The notes: generated by a model not told the origin, from the letters alone. DNA of 64,000 nucleotides from Pseudomonas kribbensis (GCF_003352185.1 NZ_CP029608.1:682001-746000); one strand, 5' to 3'; shown: positions 46,149 to 55,560, numbered from the stretch's first letter. Translations and numbers: made by a program.

Positions 46149-48269
46149 TTAGAAACTCATGTCCACCTTGGTCCAGAGCGTGCGCCCCGGCTCGTTGATG
46201 GCTTGCGGGTCGTTGGCCGGGTAGCCGAACCCGGCGTTGCCTGCCAGATTGAGGTGTTCGGCGTAAGCCTTGCCGAACAGGTTGTCGACGCCGGTACTGA
46301 CCTTCCAGTTCTTGTTGATCCGGTAGGCACCGTTGAGCGAGAACACGCCGAAGCCCGAACTCTTGTCGTAATCCTTGCCGACCACGTTGCCCTTGTTCTG
46401 GTCGATCCGGTTTTGCGCGGCAACCACCCTCCACAGGGCGCCGGCGCTCCAGTTGTCTTCGCTGTAGGTGAGGCCGAAACGTGCATCCAGCGGCGGCATC
46501 TGCGGCAGGGCCTTACCGTCGCTGCTGTTCTTGCCCCAGGCGTAGGCCAGGGTCGCATCGGCTTTCCAGTTATCGGTGAGTTTGTAAGCGGCACCGAGTT
46601 CACCGCCCATGATCCGCGCGTCGATGTTCTCGGCGCGGGAGGTGCTCATGCCCATCATCGTCGGGGTGTAGTCGAACAGGATGTAGTCGCGCACGACACC
46701 GATGTAGCCGGAGGCCCAGGCTTCGAGGTCGGCGTCCTTGTAGTTCACGCCGAAATCGAGTTGGGTGGTCTTTTCCGGTTTGATCGAATCGAACGCATTG
46801 ACCGAACCTGCCGGGCCGGACTTGGGCGAAAACAGCTCCCAGTAATCCGGAAACCGCTGCGTGTGGCCGAGGCCGGCGTAGAGCGTGGTCGGGCTGTCGG
46901 CCAGGTCATGCTCGTAACGCACGAAGCCGCTCGGCAGGGTGTCGGCGCGGGTATCGCCGGCGGTCGGGTTCGGCCGGGACATCATTCCCGAACCGGTGGT
47001 CTGCCGGAAATCCCTGGCCGAGGCGCGGTCGACCCGGGCACCGGTGACCAGCCGGTCGCGGTCGGCGGCGTACCAGGTCATTTCGCTGAACACGCCGTAG
47101 TTATGGAAGTCAGCGTCCTTGGTGTACGGCTGATCCTTGTAGGTATCGATGCCCATGCCGCTGCGCTGGCGGTGTTCGTTGGTCTGCGCATCGAGGCCGG
47201 TGATCAGCTGGATATCGGCCCAGCGCCAGGTGGCCTTGATTCGCGCGCCGAGGGTGCGGCGGTCGACGTTGGACGCCATGGGACCGGCCATCATCCCGGT
47301 GCCGGACGGCGTGCGCAGGGTGTAGTTGTCCATCACGTGGTCGGCGTAGTTGTAGTAGACCTGGGCTTCGAGCTTCTCCAGCACGTCGGTGATGTTGGAT
47401 TTCTCGAAACGCAGGCCGAGGCTTTCGCGCAGGAACTGCGAGCCATCCATGCCGCGTCCGGCGTAGCGTGCTTCGCCGTCGCCCTTGCCGGCGGTGAGTT
47501 CGATCAGGGTGTCGGCGTCCGGGGTCCAGCCCAGTGCCACGTCGCCGTTCCACTTGTCATAGCGCGAGGCGACGGTGTCGTTATTGCCGTCGCGGTAGTC
47601 GTCGGAGTGCGCGGTGTTGCCGATTACCCGCACGTAGCCCAACGGGCCGCCGGCAGCGGCATCGACGACTTTGTCGAAGCGCCCGTTGGAGCCGGCCAGC
47701 ACGCTGGCATTCACCCGGGTGCCGAGTTCGCCGAAGCTTTCCGGCTCACGGTCGAAGAGGATCGTGCCGGCGGATGCACCCGGTCCGTAGAGCACGGTTT
47801 GCGGGCCTTTGATCACGGTGAGTTTGTCGTAGGTCTCGGGCGAGATGTACGAGGTCGGCGCGTCCATCCGGCCGGGGCAGGCGCCGAGCATCATGCTGCC
47901 GTTGGTGAGGATGTTCAGGCGCGAACCGAACATCCCGCGCAGTACCGGATCGCCGTTGGTGCCGCCGTTGCGCACCAGGGCGAAGCCGGGAATGGTCTTC
48001 AGATAGTCGCCGCCATCGCTGGCCGGCACTGGTTGGCGCGGGTCTTTCGGGTTGGTGACGATGGTCAGCGGCGAGCTCGGGGCGATGGCGGTGATCACCG
48101 TCGGGCTCAACTCTTCAGTGTGGCCGGCGTGTTCATCGGCGTGGACCAGCGGGGACAGCAGGACGCCGCAAAGGACGGCGGTAGCGTGCCTGAAACGAAC
48201 GCGGGATTGGTTCAGGGCGAAGGACGCCGGGGCAGAACCCGAGCGTGGGACAGCAGAAAACCTGGACAT
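46149..48269 (-). CDS. oprC: TonB-dependent copper receptor OprC
   Basis: A 706-residue outer-membrane receptor. The plug contains the OprC-typical methionine/cysteine sequence SMMLGACPGRMDAPTSYISP followed by VIKGPQTVLYGPGASAGTI; the barrel ends in a C-terminal phenylalanine. In P. aeruginosa OprC binds copper ions and is repressed by copper. I used the ATG at 48269 (MSRFSAVPRS); an in-frame ATG five codons upstream is possible, and either gives an exported protein. It is clustered with a PCuAC chaperone and DUF2946 proteins. Confidence 0.94.
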   Translation of the reverse strand: MSRFSAVPRSGSAPASFALNQSRVRFRHATAVLCGVLLSPLVHADEHAGHTEELSPTVITAIAPSSPLTIVTNPKDPRQPVPASDGGDYLKTIPGFALVRNGGTNGDPVLRGMFGSRLNILTNGSMMLGACPGRMDAPTSYISPETYDKLTVIKGPQTVLYGPGASAGTILFDREPESFGELGTRVNASVLAGSNGRFDKVVDAAAGGPLGYVRVIGNTAHSDDYRDGNNDTVASRYDKWNGDVALGWTPDADTLIELTAGKGDGEARYAGRGMDGSQFLRESLGLRFEKSNITDVLEKLEAQVYYNYADHVMDNYTLRTPSGTGMMAGPMASNVDRRTLGARIKATWRWADIQLITGLDAQTNEHRQRSGMGIDTYKDQPYTKDADFHNYGVFSEMTWYAADRDRLVTGARVDRASARDFRQTTGSGMMSRPNPTAGDTRADTLPSGFVRYEHDLADSPTTLYAGLGHTQRFPDYWELFSPKSGPAGSVNAFDSIKPEKTTQLDFGVNYKDADLEAWASGYIGVVRDYILFDYTPTMMGMSTSRAENIDARIMGGELGAAYKLTDNWKADATLAYAWGKNSSDGKALPQMPPLDARFGLTYSEDNWSAGALWRVVAAQNRIDQNKGNVVGKDYDKSSGFGVFSLNGAYRINKNWKVSTGVDNLFGKAYAEHLNLAGNAGFGYPANDPQAINEPGRTLWTKVDMSF

Positions 48270-48353
48270 GACAATTTCCATCAAACAGTCGTAAACGACG
48301 CGGCCGGCAGCCTGAGGCTGTCTTCTCAACCGTGTGTAATCAGAGGTGGGTGT

Positions 48354-48788
48354 TTACGCTGCGACGGGCGGGGCGCGGCTGCGGGCGCCGGGGAAGAAGG
48401 TCTGCCGGGCGTGGCCCAGGCGCGGGGAGGGTGGGGTGAAAGTGTTGACGTGGGGAATGCTGAACGTAGCGAAACTGCCGCTGCCGGTCAGCGCCGGGCA
48501 GTTGAACAGCAGGCTGCAATAGCCGCATTTTTCCCACAGCACATGGTGCGACGATTGCGGTGGGCAGTGCTCGGCCGAGGGTTTTGCTTCATGGGCGGAA
48601 TGACCCATGCCCGCCATGTCCATGCTCATTGGCATGGAGGTCGAGGCGTGCTGATCCATCGGCATCGACTGAGAAATCAGCGGGCCGATGAAAATCATCA
48701 ACATGGCGAACAGGGCGATCCAGCTGCCGCGTGTCAGGTGTTCGGTCTGACGGCGTTGCACGGATGCCCCGGCGCTGCGCGGGCGCAC
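48354..48788 (-). CDS. DUF2946 family membrane protein, methionine/histidine-rich
   Basis: A 144-residue protein with one N-terminal membrane helix (WIALFAMLMIFIGPLI, about 23-38) followed by a metal-ligand-rich loop (SMPMDQHASTSMPMSMDMAG) and a C-x-x-C-containing EKCGYCSLLFNC segment. DUF2946 proteins accompany copper genes; a periplasmic copper-binding role is inferred. The start is a GTG and is uncertain. It lies between the PCuAC chaperone and OprC on the same strand. Confidence 0.8.
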   Translation of the reverse strand: MRPRSAGASVQRRQTEHLTRGSWIALFAMLMIFIGPLISQSMPMDQHASTSMPMSMDMAGMGHSAHEAKPSAEHCPPQSSHHVLWEKCGYCSLLFNCPALTGSGSFATFSIPHVNTFTPPSPRLGHARQTFFPGARSRAPPVAA

Positions 48789-48809
48789 GGGCGGAGTCTG
48801 CCGGAACGG

Positions 48810-49289
48810 TTATTGGGCGTGCGCGTGTTCCGGCATGTCCTGCGGTGGTTTCTTCTGCACGGCGACTTCGACGGTCACGTCACCGGCCTTCTCGAAATGC
48901 ATCGTCAGCGGGAAGCGCTTGCCGTCGGTCAACAGGCTGCGGTCGGTCGGATTCATCAGCATCACGTGATAGGCCATCGGCGCGAAGGTCACGTTTCCAC
49001 CGGCCGGGATAGCCACGTTTGGCACCTGTTGCATCTTCATCAGATCACCCTGCATCACGTGTTCGTGCAGCTCGGCTTTTGAAGCGATGGGCGAGTCGAC
49101 ACTCAGCAGGCGGTCAGCGGTTTTGCCACCGTTGTGAATGATGAAATACGCGGCAACCGTCGGCGCATTCGGCGGCAGTTCCTGCGACCACGGGTGGGCG
49201 ATTTCCAGCTCGCCGGCCTTGTATTCGTGGGCATGGGCGAAGCACGCCGGCAGCAACAGCGCAGCGATGACGATGAATTTGTTCAACAT
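48810..49289 (-). CDS. Periplasmic copper chaperone PCu(A)C
   Basis: A 159-residue protein with a signal peptide (first ~20 residues). It bears the PCuAC ligand pattern H-x-x-x-M..M..H-x-M: AELHEHVMQGDLMKMQQVP followed by FAPMAYHVML near residue 115. A histidine-rich tail (HAHAQ) ends it. PCuAC carries Cu(I) in the periplasm, often for cytochrome oxidase assembly. It lies in the copper block upstream of oprC. Confidence 0.92.
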   Translation of the reverse strand: MLNKFIVIAALLLPACFAHAHEYKAGELEIAHPWSQELPPNAPTVAAYFIIHNGGKTADRLLSVDSPIASKAELHEHVMQGDLMKMQQVPNVAIPAGGNVTFAPMAYHVMLMNPTDRSLLTDGKRFPLTMHFEKAGDVTVEVAVQKKPPQDMPEHAHAQ

Positions 49290-49337
49290 GGCAGTTCTCC
49301 AGAACGATTTGAAACGCAGGTCAAATGCGGGAACAAA

Positions 49338-49739
49338 TCAAACCAGAGGGGAAGCGCGGGGATTGAGGCTCGGCCATTGCTGGCGCGGTGTCGGGGTTTG
49401 CAGCACGGCGGGCGCCACACTGCGATTGCTTTCGTATCGGGCGAAATACAGCTGCGGCGAATGCCCCGGCAACGCCACCACCGGCGCCGATCCGGAACAG
49501 CACCAGCAATGCTGCATGGTCGAATGATTGTCACCGCTTTGCGGCGCCTTCTGATCGAGGCTGCCGATGTCGATCGCCACCATCTTCGTGCCGCTGCCGC
49601 TGCAGAAACTGCTCCACAGCAACTGCTCGGCCGGCGTCTGCGCCGCCTGCGCCATCGCTCCCGTCAACGGCATGGCGAGCATGTTGAACAGCACTGCGAA
49701 GCAGGCGATCCAGGCAAATGCGAGCCGGTGTCGGTTCAT
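49338..49739 (-). CDS. DUF2946 family protein
   Basis: A 133-residue protein with an N-terminal membrane or signal helix (FAWIACFAVLFNMLAMPLTG), the FCSGSG motif near residue 46 and a TMQHCWCCSGSAP motif near 75 with adjacent cysteines. It is a more typical DUF2946 member than the one at 48354. It is the first gene of the leftward copper block, so it probably lies closest to the promoter. Confidence 0.8.
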   Translation of the reverse strand: MNRHRLAFAWIACFAVLFNMLAMPLTGAMAQAAQTPAEQLLWSSFCSGSGTKMVAIDIGSLDQKAPQSGDNHSTMQHCWCCSGSAPVVALPGHSPQLYFARYESNRSVAPAVLQTPTPRQQWPSLNPRASPLV

Positions 49740-49761
49740 GGGACAGGTCCGTAGGGTGGGC

Positions 49762-49788
49762 GATCAGGCGCGGCTATTTAGCCTGATC
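49762..49788. promoter_or_regulatory. Inverted repeat upstream of the copper block
   Basis: GATCAGGC-N11-GCCTGATC, perfect 8-base arms, 23 bases upstream of the first DUF2946 start. It could be an operator or a 5'-UTR hairpin; no regulator is assignable. Confidence 0.4.
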
Positions 49789-49916
49789 AGGGCCGATAAG
49801 TAAAAAAGCGTCGTGCGGTTTGGTGTCGCAGCGCACTTTCAAGAGAGTGTAGCGGCTCGAATTTGCATTGCATGGGACTTGCGTCAACAACTGAAGCTAT
49901 CGCGAGAGGAAAAAAC

Positions 49917-50645
49917 TCAGCCCCGATCACGTTTTTCAAGAGCCGAGATGACGTCAGCAACCGTCCAAAACTCCCGATCAACCCCCGCCAACCTCGGCCG
50001 CTTCAACACCATCACCGGCACCCCAAGCTCCCGCGCCACTTCCAGTTTCGGCTCGGTTGCGGTGCTGCCGCTGTTCTTGCTGATCAGCACGTCGATCTGC
50101 CGTCGTTCGAACAACGCTCGCTCATCTTCCAGCAGAAACGGCCCACGGGCACCGATGACTTCGCAGCGTTCGTTGCCGGGGTAGACGTCGAGGGCGCGCA
50201 GGGTCCAGAACTGGTGCACGGGGATTTCATCGAGGTGTTGCAGCGGTTCGCGGCCGAGAGTGAACAAGGGACGGCGGAAGGGTTCGAGGGCCGTGATCAG
50301 TTCGGCCCAGTCGGCGACTTCGCGCCAGTCATCGCCCGGTTGTGGTTGCCATGCCGGGCGGCGCAGGGCCCAGCAGGGGATGCCGGTGAGTTGTGCAGCG
50401 GTGGCGGCGTTGTGGCTGATTTGTGCGGCGTACGGATGGGTTGCGTCGAGCAAAAGCGTGATGCCTTCATCACGAATGAACTGCTCCAGCCCCTCGGCAC
50501 CGCCGTAACCGCCGACGCGGACCTGACACGTCAGGTCGGTCGGCACCCGGCCCACTCCGGCCAGGCTGTAAATGTGTTCCGGCCCCAACGTGCGCGCGAT
50601 GGCCAACGCTTCAGTCACGCCGCCCAGCAACAGAATCCGTTTCAT
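49917..50645 (-). CDS. cobK: Cobalt-precorrin-6A / precorrin-6A reductase CobK
   Basis: A 242-residue NADPH-dependent reductase of the CobK/CbiJ family: N-terminal [18 protein letters not shown], a middle [13 protein letters not shown] motif and a C-terminal LISKNSGS. It reduces the corrin ring precursor after ring contraction. The ATG overlaps the cbiD stop (ATGA). It is the last gene of the leftward arm cobL-cbiD-cobK. Confidence 0.95.
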   Translation of the reverse strand: MKRILLLGGVTEALAIARTLGPEHIYSLAGVGRVPTDLTCQVRVGGYGGAEGLEQFIRDEGITLLLDATHPYAAQISHNAATAAQLTGIPCWALRRPAWQPQPGDDWREVADWAELITALEPFRRPLFTLGREPLQHLDEIPVHQFWTLRALDVYPGNERCEVIGARGPFLLEDERALFERRQIDVLISKNSGSTATEPKLEVARELGVPVMVLKRPRLAGVDREFWTVADVISALEKRDRG

Positions 50646-51739
50646 GCAAGAGCCCCCGCATGGCCGACGATGCCGCCCTGACGATCAATCGCAAACACCT
50701 CGACCTGCACCTGCGCGGGCACCACGCTGCGGGCGAATTCCAGGGCATGACGGCAGACCTCATCGCCCAGGGCAACACCCGCCGCACTGGCCATCGCCAA
50801 CGCCTGCTGACTGGTGTTCGCGTCGCGGATGGCTTGCTGCAAGGCGTCGTCGGCGCCGATCGCCGCCGCCCATTCGGCCAGTTGCGGCAGGTCGATGCTC
50901 GAATGGCGCGAGTGCAGGTCCATGTGCCCGGCGGCCAGTTTGCTGATCTTGCCGAAGCCGCCGCACAGGCTGAGTTTATCCACAGGCACTTTGCGCAGAT
51001 GCTTGAGCACGGCGCCGACGAAGTCGCCCATTTCGATCAGGGCGATTTCCGGCAGGTCGTAGACCCGGCGCATGGTGTCTTCGCTGGCATTGCCGGTGCA
51101 GGCGGCGATGTGCAGGTAGCCGTTGGTTTTCGCCACGTCGATGCCTTGATGGATCGAGGCGATGTACGCCGCGCAGGAAAACGGCCGAACGATGCCGCTG
51201 GTGCCGAGGATGGACAAGCCGCCGAGAATGCCCAGGCGCGGGTTCATGGTTTTCAATGCCAGTGCTTCGCCGCCCTCGACATTCACCGTCACCTCGAAGC
51301 CGCCGCGATAGCCGGTTTCTTCGGCGAGCAGCGTCAGGTGATCGCTGATCATCTTGCGCGGCACCGGGTTGATCGCCGGCTCGCCGACGCCCAGCACCAG
51401 CCCCGGACGGGTTACTGTGCCGACGCCGTTGCCGGCAATGAAGCGAATGCCCGGCTCGGCCATCAGCTGCACGCGGGAGTAGAGCAGGGCGCCGTGCGTC
51501 ACGTCCGGATCGTCGCCGGCGTCCTTGATCGTTCCGGCTTCGGCGCCGTTCTCGGTCAGCCGACAGAACTCCAGACGCATCTGCACCTGCTTGCCCTTGG
51601 GCAACACGATCTGCACGGCGTCAGCCACCACTCCGCCGAGCAACAGGCGCGCGGCGGCGAGGCTGGTGGCCGTGGCGCAGCTGCCGGTGGTCAGGCCGCT
51701 GCGCAGGGGCGCGGGTTGTTCGGCGGTTTCGTCACGCAT
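50642..51739 (-). CDS. cbiD: Cobalt-precorrin-5B C1-methyltransferase CbiD
   Basis: A 365-residue protein with the CbiD start [25 protein letters not shown] and an internal [18 protein letters not shown] motif. CbiD is the C1-methylating/deacylating enzyme of the anaerobic route; here it probably replaces CobF, which was not found in the window. Its start lies 8 bases inside the cobL end, so the two are coupled. Confidence 0.95.
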   Translation of the reverse strand: MRDETAEQPAPLRSGLTTGSCATATSLAAARLLLGGVVADAVQIVLPKGKQVQMRLEFCRLTENGAEAGTIKDAGDDPDVTHGALLYSRVQLMAEPGIRFIAGNGVGTVTRPGLVLGVGEPAINPVPRKMISDHLTLLAEETGYRGGFEVTVNVEGGEALALKTMNPRLGILGGLSILGTSGIVRPFSCAAYIASIHQGIDVAKTNGYLHIAACTGNASEDTMRRVYDLPEIALIEMGDFVGAVLKHLRKVPVDKLSLCGGFGKISKLAAGHMDLHSRHSSIDLPQLAEWAAAIGADDALQQAIRDANTSQQALAMASAAGVALGDEVCRHALEFARSVVPAQVQVEVFAIDRQGGIVGHAGALA

Positions 51740-52943
51740 CGAGGGGTTTGACCAGATCGAGCAGGGTGATCGGCAAGGCCTGGCGCCAGGTGTCGAACTC
51801 GCCCAGCGGCTGCGCCTGGGCGATGTGGATGCGGGTCAGTTCGCCGCCGTGGCGTTCGCGCCAGCTCATCAAGGTCATTTCGCTTTGCAGGGTTACGGCG
51901 TTGGCCACCAGTCGGCCGCCGGGTTTGAGTTGTTCCCAGCAGGTTTCCAGCACGCCTTCACGGGTCACGCCGCCGCCGATGAAAATCGCGTCCGGACGTT
52001 CCAGTCCGGCGAGGGCCTGCGGGGCACTGCCGCGAATCAGTTGCAGGCCGGGTACGCCCAGCGTGTCGCGGTTGTGTTCGATCAGTTGCTGGCGACCATC
52101 GTCGGCCTCGATGGCCAGGGCGCGACAGCTTGGGTGAGCGCGCATCCATTCGATGCCGATCGAACCGCTGCCGGCGCCGACGTCCCACAGCAGTTCGCCG
52201 GGTGTCGGGGCGAGGCGGGCGAGGGTGATGGCGCGCACGTCGCGTTTGGTCAATTGCCCGTCATGTTTGAAGGCCGAGTCCGGCAGGCCGGCGAGGCGCG
52301 ACAGGCGCGGTGTCTTCGGATCGGCGAGGCACTCGATGGCGATCACGTTGAGATCGGCAATGACCGGGTTGTTCCAGTCGTTGGCGGTGCCATCGATCCG
52401 GCGTTCGGCGCTGCCGCCCAGATGCTCCAGAACGCTCAGGCGACTGGGGCCGAATCCACGCTCGCGCAGCAATGCCGCAACGCCGGCCGGGCTCTGCCCG
52501 TCATTGCTCAGCAGCAACAGGCGCACGCCGCTGGACAACTGACCATTGAGGGCCGCCAGCGGGCGGGCCACCAGCGAAAGAATGCTGACATCCTGCAACG
52601 GCCATCCCAGCCGGGCGGCCGCCAGCGAACACGAGGACGGCGCCGGCAGCACCCGCATTTCGCTGTCCGGAACCTGCCGCGCCAGGCTCGCGCCGACGCC
52701 GTAGAACATCGGATCACCACTGGCCAGCACACACACCGCTTCGCCACGCCGTTCGAGAACCGGGGCCAGGGAAAACGGGCTCGGCCACAACTGACGCTCG
52801 CCACGGATGCACACTGGCAACAGATCGAGCTGACGCTGACCGCCGATGATCCGCGAAGCGCCCAGCAGGGCGCGCCGGGCATTTTTGCCAAGACCTTTGA
52901 AACCGTCTTCAGCAATGCCAACAACCGTCAGCCAAGGGGTCAT
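51732..52943 (-). CDS. cobL: Precorrin-6Y C5,15-methyltransferase (decarboxylating) CobL
   Basis: A 403-residue fusion of CbiE (tetrapyrrole methylase, about 1-205; [29 protein letters not shown]) and CbiT (about 210-403; class I methyltransferase motif [13 protein letters not shown]). It methylates C5 and C15 and decarboxylates the C12 acetate. The ATG at 52943 has GAGG about six bases upstream; longer in-frame starts exist up to 53021 but lack sites and fall into AT-rich sequence. Confidence 0.95.
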   Translation of the reverse strand: MTPWLTVVGIAEDGFKGLGKNARRALLGASRIIGGQRQLDLLPVCIRGERQLWPSPFSLAPVLERRGEAVCVLASGDPMFYGVGASLARQVPDSEMRVLPAPSSCSLAAARLGWPLQDVSILSLVARPLAALNGQLSSGVRLLLLSNDGQSPAGVAALLRERGFGPSRLSVLEHLGGSAERRIDGTANDWNNPVIADLNVIAIECLADPKTPRLSRLAGLPDSAFKHDGQLTKRDVRAITLARLAPTPGELLWDVGAGSGSIGIEWMRAHPSCRALAIEADDGRQQLIEHNRDTLGVPGLQLIRGSAPQALAGLERPDAIFIGGGVTREGVLETCWEQLKPGGRLVANAVTLQSEMTLMSWRERHGGELTRIHIAQAQPLGEFDTWRQALPITLLDLVKPLDA

Positions 52944-53021
52944 GCGCATCCTCATCATGGGTTCTTCGTTAAAGGCAGCATGATAACGCGACTGCTTCGA
53001 ACTGGCTGCTATCCATTTCAA

Positions 53022-53162
53022 CGGATGTCGGAAATTAAATGTAGAAGTTCGAGTTTGTTGAGTTTGTTTAATAGCTGATAAATTGTTTTTTTTTGAATGG
53101 GTGACCTGGTTTTTATGGCAAGGTCGTATTAATGGGTGTTGTTTGAATGTTAAGTTGGAATC
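53022..53162. other. AT-rich promoter region between cobL and the three-gene cassette
   Basis: 141 bases strikingly richer in A/T than the surrounding cob genes, with long T runs (TTGTTTTTTTTTGAATG near 53083). It should contain the divergent promoters for cobL and the cassette. No exact operator was recognised. Confidence 0.5.
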
Positions 53163-53834
53163 ATGGAGCTGGAAGTGGAGGGGGCGAAGGCCGGTAATAA
53201 GGTCTTGGATGGTGAAAGTTCAAGCGTGTTGAATAGTAACTTGTTGGCGTTTTTCGCCGGCCTGAGTCGACAGGACAAGCAATATGTCAAGGACAGTATG
53301 CGTTGGGCCGAATATCAGGCTGATCTTCGCAGTGACAGAAAGCGGACGCCGGTGACCTGGTTTGAATTTTATTCGGGAGTACTCTGGTCAGTGGGCTGGG
53401 GGTTGGAACAGGATCCGGTGATTGTTGTGGACAAGCATTTTTCCGGTGGCTTGCTCGATAGTTGGGCATCCTCGTTGTCCACGTTGTTGAGCAGGGAAAA
53501 AATCCGCCGGATGAGAGAAACCTTTCAGTTGCTCGAGTATCACCCGGCAGGGATGGAGCTATTTGCGCAGAGCACCAGGGAATGGGGGGACTTCCGATTT
53601 TTCCCCGCGCAATACAACCGGCACAGTGAGCTGGAAATAGTCATCAGCAATGTTCGCTTGTTGAGCAGTAACTGGGCTTCCAAATACCTGTTCTGGGATC
53701 TGGAGTACGCAAAGTCTCAGCTTGATATTCAAGCCAGGCGATTCGTGATTACGCCGCGAGCGATGGATAAGTATCGAGCGAATCTGACTGAAGCAGTAAA
53801 GGATTTGCGGCAAAGGGAAATTGAATTGATGTGA
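53163..53834 (+). CDS. Unknown protein 1 of a three-gene cassette
   Basis: A 223-residue protein I do not recognise. It has no signal peptide. The middle is aromatic-rich ([21 protein letters not shown], near 62) followed by helices, and the last ~75 residues look beta-rich then helical ([16 protein letters not shown].., ending [13 protein letters not shown]). The same order of segments can be traced in the next two gene products, suggesting divergent homologues. The base composition is more A/T-rich than the cob genes. The ATG has GGA upstream. A terminator-like hairpin follows before the second gene. Confidence 0.7.
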   Translation: MELEVEGAKAGNKVLDGESSSVLNSNLLAFFAGLSRQDKQYVKDSMRWAEYQADLRSDRKRTPVTWFEFYSGVLWSVGWGLEQDPVIVVDKHFSGGLLDSWASSLSTLLSREKIRRMRETFQLLEYHPAGMELFAQSTREWGDFRFFPAQYNRHSELEIVISNVRLLSSNWASKYLFWDLEYAKSQLDIQARRFVITPRAMDKYRANLTEAVKDLRQREIELM

Positions 53835-53889
53835 AATGCTTTGAATTTTTTGCAGGTTGATTAAGTTGTTCTGGGTTGTTAGTTTTTTA

Positions 53890-53913
53890 TTGCGCCATGA
53901 GGGCGCAATTTTT
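53890..53913 (+). terminator. Terminator-like hairpin between cassette genes 1 and 2
   Basis: TTGCGCC/GGCGCAA stem with a short ATGAG loop, followed by TTTTT. It lies 20 bases before the second gene's start, so it may attenuate rather than end transcription. Confidence 0.75.
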
Positions 53914-53932
53914 AATAAAAGGAATGTGTGTC

Positions 53933-54748
53933 GTGACTGAGTTTTCAAAACAAGTTATTCCCGCGGATCAGCGTGTTGCGCTGATTAAAGAGTGCAATGA
54001 CTGCATCGCTGCCCGGCCTGCACCACGCATGCTGAATGTATCTGCCAGCGCCAACTTGCCCATCGACAAGGATGAACTTAACGCCGCTATCATGGGTACC
54101 GGCATCGTTGGTTTCGATGAGAGTATGTCCAAGCGCAGCAAGCGCATTGTGAAAAATACTTATATGTACGCCGATCTGGTCGCCTTGCTCAAATACCCTT
54201 CTGCCAGTCAGAAGGAACAGCGCTACAACGAATTCATGCGATTGATGAAACTGGCAGGCTGGTTTGCCTTCAGTCAGCCTTACAATCGTTACACGGCAAC
54301 CTCTCAGAAACTGACTATGGACAACGTCGCGCTGACCATTCTCAACACCGCGGTAACAGCGGCAGTGAGTAAGGGCGCTACTGCACTGAAAGTGCTCAAG
54401 GGCGCGGCCGACAAGACCTTGGAGGCGCTGAAGGATGTGCCTGAAGCGTTGACACTTTTTGAGCGCAACGCCAAAAAAGCCGAAGGCGGCAACTTCTGCA
54501 TGTCGAGCGCTCTGGAAGACAAGGACGGGACGATCAGCATGGCCATTGCTGCTGTGCAGTACTTCGCCTCGGCTCAACCGACGAAAGTGCTGTTTGTGGA
54601 ATGGGCGACTTCCAGCGTCGACATTTACAACGGCTCCGCCACCATGACCATGGACGAGGAAGACTACCTGTTGGTCGAGCCACTGATCGTCAAGGCACTG
54701 ACCGAGCAGCGTGAAAAAGCGCTCAGTTATGAGTTTGGCACCGCCTGA
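53933..54748 (+). CDS. Unknown protein 2 of a three-gene cassette
   Basis: A 271-residue protein of unknown family without a signal peptide. I chose the GTG at 53933 (MTEFSKQVIPADQ), nine bases from AAGGA; an ATG at 53924 is almost on the site and less likely. Features are a positively charged helical stretch (SKRSKRIVKNTYMYADLVALL), an amphipathic Ala/Thr-rich stretch (VALTILNTAVTAAVSKGATA) and a beta-then-helix tail (VLFVEWATSSVDIYNGSATM, then LIVKALTEQREKALSYEF). The tail pattern matches proteins 1 and 3. It could be a secreted or membrane-active protein, but nothing proves this. Confidence 0.75.
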   Translation: MTEFSKQVIPADQRVALIKECNDCIAARPAPRMLNVSASANLPIDKDELNAAIMGTGIVGFDESMSKRSKRIVKNTYMYADLVALLKYPSASQKEQRYNEFMRLMKLAGWFAFSQPYNRYTATSQKLTMDNVALTILNTAVTAAVSKGATALKVLKGAADKTLEALKDVPEALTLFERNAKKAEGGNFCMSSALEDKDGTISMAIAAVQYFASAQPTKVLFVEWATSSVDIYNGSATMTMDEEDYLLVEPLIVKALTEQREKALSYEFGTA

Positions 54749-54759
54749 TGTTCGTTGGG

Positions 54760-54789
54760 GCCAGAGGCTGTGCCTCTGGCTTTCTTGTT
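54760..54789 (+). terminator. Terminator-like hairpin between cassette genes 2 and 3
   Basis: A perfect 8-base stem GCCAGAGG/CCTCTGGC with a 5-base loop, then TTTCTTGTT. It lies just before the ribosome site of gene 3. Confidence 0.75.
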
Positions 54790-54802
54790 AATGGAGTGAT
54801 CA

Positions 54803-55465
54803 ATGAACACCTTGACGGGTTTTAAAACATTCATATGTGCCGGGACGGTCGTGCTGGTGGCGGATGAGTTGTCGGCGGCTGAGCAGCAAGACGGTCTGGA
54901 CGCGCTGCTCTATGCTCAAACGGTCGCGTCTCACAAACATCCCGATGTCGCGCAAGTCGAATCTTGGAATCAGGCCAGCAAGATCGCGTTGAGAGTGACG
55001 GGCGCGCTGCTGCTGGAGAACCCTGACACCAGTCTGCCAGTGCCGATGCCGGGCAGCTTTACCTTGATTGAGGTGACGGAGCGGATCCTGCACTCGTGGG
55101 TTCCGGCATCGACGAGCGAAGTCGTGAGAACCTGCCTCGGGCATGTTTCGAGGCAGGCTTCGTCCGGCCGTGCAATGGCGGTACTGCAGCGGCATGCTTT
55201 GCTTGAGGGCAGGTGGATACGGTTCGGATTCGGCTTCCTGTCTCAAGATCTGAAACTGTCAAAAGTGGTCATCGCGTTTGAATTCGATGAGCTCGTTAAT
55301 GACAGTGTTCTTTGTCACCGATTCAATACCGAAAAAGTACGGGGTAACGTATCAATCGACAGTTTCCAGGCGCTGATTGATCCGGAAGATTACGTCATTT
55401 CCCGGGATAAGGTGATTGCGTTATTGGGCGCTCGACGCCAGGAGCAGATCATCGCGTTGACGTGA
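54803..55465 (+). CDS. Unknown protein 3 of a three-gene cassette
   Basis: A 220-residue protein of unknown family. The N-terminus (FKTFICAGTVVLVADELSAAEQ) is followed by helices (LDALLYAQTVASHKHPDV; SWNQASKIALRVTGALLLEN) and a tail of strands then helix (KVVIAFEFDELVNDSVLCHRF, then ISRDKVIALLGARRQEQIIAL). The arrangement parallels proteins 1 and 2. GGAG precedes the ATG. Its stop overlaps the open frame of cobG, but the real cobG start is about 100 bases later. Confidence 0.75.
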   Translation: MNTLTGFKTFICAGTVVLVADELSAAEQQDGLDALLYAQTVASHKHPDVAQVESWNQASKIALRVTGALLLENPDTSLPVPMPGSFTLIEVTERILHSWVPASTSEVVRTCLGHVSRQASSGRAMAVLQRHALLEGRWIRFGFGFLSQDLKLSKVVIAFEFDELVNDSVLCHRFNTEKVRGNVSIDSFQALIDPEDYVISRDKVIALLGARRQEQIIALT

Positions 55466-55560
55466 GAGCTGCCGCAGGATCAAGGGAGGACAGAGAAGAG
55501 CCCGGGCCGATCGACTATTCCGACGGCAGACTTTTCATGCAGTCAGGCAAAGCAGGCATA

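Noticed and set aside
46203..49082. 959-codon open frame antisense to oprC and the copper genes
   Set aside because: It mirrors real genes on the other strand, spans three unrelated genes and has no family motifs or ribosome site; long antisense frames are common in GC-rich Pseudomonas DNA.
53163..55465. The three-gene cassette as a toxin-antitoxin or known phage-defence system
   Set aside because: The proteins are 220-271 aa, similar to one another and lack recognisable nuclease, kinase or DNA-binding motifs; naming a function would be guesswork.
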